Part shown: one piece after another, positions 63,115 to 64,000 of the stretch
Layout: each line of letters starts with the position of its first letter
Position numbering within the stretch: position 1 is the stretch's first letter
Assembly (NCBI RefSeq): GCF_001514215.1
Contig: NZ_KQ948877.1
Coordinates: 1 to 64,000, forward strand
DNA length: 64,000 nucleotides
Reading direction: 5' to 3'
Source of the DNA: Streptomyces bungoensis
GTDB taxonomy: Bacteria; Actinomycetota; Actinomycetes; Streptomycetales; Streptomycetaceae
The notes under the pieces: model-generated
Databases searched by the model: none
The model's input: only the letters and a program-made list of their open reading frames with translations
What the model was told of the DNA's origin: nothing
Translations under genes and position numbers: made by a program

Positions 63115-64000
63115 ATGACGAAGAAGACGCGGGTCCGGGTCGCGCGCATAGCGGCCGGCGCCGTGATCGCGGCCGGGGCCTCACTGACCGCCGCGGGCGC
63201 CGCTTCCGCTCTGGACCTCGGTGTCCAGGCGGGGCCGGTCACCCTGGGTGTGAGCGCGGACGGCGGCGACGACGGTGGGAACACCGACGGCGGCGGCGGT
63301 TGTGACCCCATCGGGGTCTGCGACACCAGCGGCGGCACCTCGGACGGTGGCTCCGCCAGTATCGGCGGCTCCGCCAGCGTGGGCGGCACCACCTCTGACG
63401 GCGGTACCTCGGACGGTGGCTCCGCCAGCATCGGCGGCTCCGCCAGTGTCGGTGGCACCACCTCTGACGGCGGTACCTCGGACGGTGGCTCCGCCAGCAT
63501 CGGCGGCTCCGCCAGCGTGGGCGGCACCAGCACCGACGGCGGCTCCGCCAGCATCGGCGGTTCCGACGGCGGCTCCAGCTCCAACGGTGGTAGCTCCGAC
63601 GGCGGCTCCAGCTCCAACGGCGGCAGCTCCAACGGCGGCTCCAGCAGCAACGGCGGTGGCTCCAACGGCGGCGGCAGCAGCTCCGGCGGCTCCAGCTCCA
63701 ACGGCGGCGGCTCCAACGGCGGCGGCTCCGACGGTGGCTCCAGCAGCACCGGTGGCAGCGGCAGCACCGGCGGTTCCGGCAGCGGCGGCAGCACCTCCGG
63801 TGGCAACCACACCACGCCCGACGGCGGCAACAACAACGTGTCGCAGGAGGAGGGCTCCTCGGCCCTCACCGACACCGGCTCGGACACCACCGCTCAGGGC
63901 GGTGACAAGCAGCTCGCCGAGACCGGTGCCGGCCAGACCGCGTTCCTGCTCGTCGGCGCCGCCACGATGATCGCCGGCGGCATCGGCTTCCGCGTGCTGC
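63115..64000 (+). CDS. Gly/Ser-rich secreted protein with LAETG sortase signal (3' truncated by window)
   Basis: At least 295 residues; no stop before the window end. The Sec signal peptide (KKTRVRVARIAAG... ending in AASA, about residues 1-30) is followed by a Gly/Ser/Asp/Asn-rich region with three near-identical 69-bp units (63337-63531). A sortase motif LAETG (267-271) precedes a hydrophobic helix FLLVGAATMIAGGIGF. LAxTG is the class E sortase substrate motif in Streptomyces, so it is probably linked to peptidoglycan. The final residues would be a short basic tail beyond the window. It has two cysteines and no recognisable catalytic domain. Confidence 0.88.
   Translation, partial: MTKKTRVRVARIAAGAVIAAGASLTAAGAASALDLGVQAGPVTLGVSADGGDDGGNTDGGGGCDPIGVCDTSGGTSDGGSASIGGSASVGGTTSDGGTSDGGSASIGGSASVGGTTSDGGTSDGGSASIGGSASVGGTSTDGGSASIGGSDGGSSSNGGSSDGGSSSNGGSSNGGSSSNGGGSNGGGSSSGGSSSNGGGSNGGGSDGGSSSTGGSGSTGGSGSGGSTSGGNHTTPDGGNNNVSQEEGSSALTDTGSDTTAQGGDKQLAETGAGQTAFLLVGAATMIAGGIGFRVL
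63337..63531 (+). repeat. 69-bp tandem repeats in the LAETG gene
   Basis: Units start with ACCTCGGACGGTGGCTCCGC at 63337, 63406 and 63475; the third is shortened (54 bp). Each encodes TSDGGSASIGGSASVGG plus TTSDGG. A divergent Ser/Gly/Asn-rich stretch of shorter units follows. Confidence 0.9.

Noticed and set aside
63275..63970. Ala/Pro/Thr-rich open frame overlapping the LAETG gene
   Set aside because: It is an off-frame shadow of the Gly/Ser repeats; the LAETG frame has a signal peptide and sorting signal.

Overview
The window is high-GC actinobacterial DNA (roughly 72% G+C, strong G/C preference at third codon positions, many GTG and a few TTG starts). Gene content and order (mtnA-mtrA-mtrB-lpqB-comF-hpf, secA, a 180-kDa-class NAD-glutamate dehydrogenase, wall-glycopolymer genes, a kinase pair, prfB) match a Streptomyces chromosome arm-proximal core. 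From memory it resembles the S. coelicolor SCO297x-SCO302x stretch in inverted order; no database comparison was made. I saw no tRNA, rRNA, CRISPR array, insertion sequence or prophage.

Region 1 (1-5.8 kb, minus strand) is a tightly overlapping five-gene operon: a large membrane protein, DUF4129, DUF4350, a MoxR ATPase and a DUF58 protein, ending at a strong terminator. Region 2 (5.9-14.6 kb, plus strand) holds mtnA, the MtrA-MtrB-LpqB envelope/division signalling operon with a GTnAC-type repeat in front of mtrA, three tandem DnaA-box-like 14-mers, a ComF-like phosphoribosyltransferase, long-form hibernation factor and an orphan NarL-type regulator. Region 3 (14.6-22.3 kb) contains a YcaQ-like DNA glycosylase, an acetyltransferase, secA, and small conserved genes (Rv3235-like, DUF6912, HAD, DJ-1/PfpI). 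Region 4 (22.8-27.7 kb) is the giant glutamate dehydrogenase.

Region 5 (27.9-50.8 kb) is a cell-wall glycopolymer (teichoic-acid-like) cluster. It has four TagF-like polymerase paralogues (each an N-terminal GT-A domain plus a CDP-glycerol glycerophosphotransferase-like domain), two GT2 enzymes, a TagGH-type ABC exporter, GalE, and three polytopic GT-C-like enzymes. A TetR regulator and the ohrR/ohr peroxide module are embedded. Several paralogues have lost apparent catalytic residues. A six-unit intergenic array at 29.4-30.2 kb reiterates the 3' end of the preceding gene, and one GT-C gene carries six in-frame 48-bp repeats.

Region 6 (50.9-54.6 kb) is a sugar ABC importer (binding lipoprotein plus two permeases, one with a large extracytoplasmic insertion, no local ATPase). 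Region 7 (54.7-62.8 kb) has an FHA-SpoIIIE/EssC-like ATPase divergent from two membrane Ser/Thr kinases (pkaA/pkaB type), then prfB. The window ends inside a secreted Gly/Ser-rich protein with an LAETG sortase signal.
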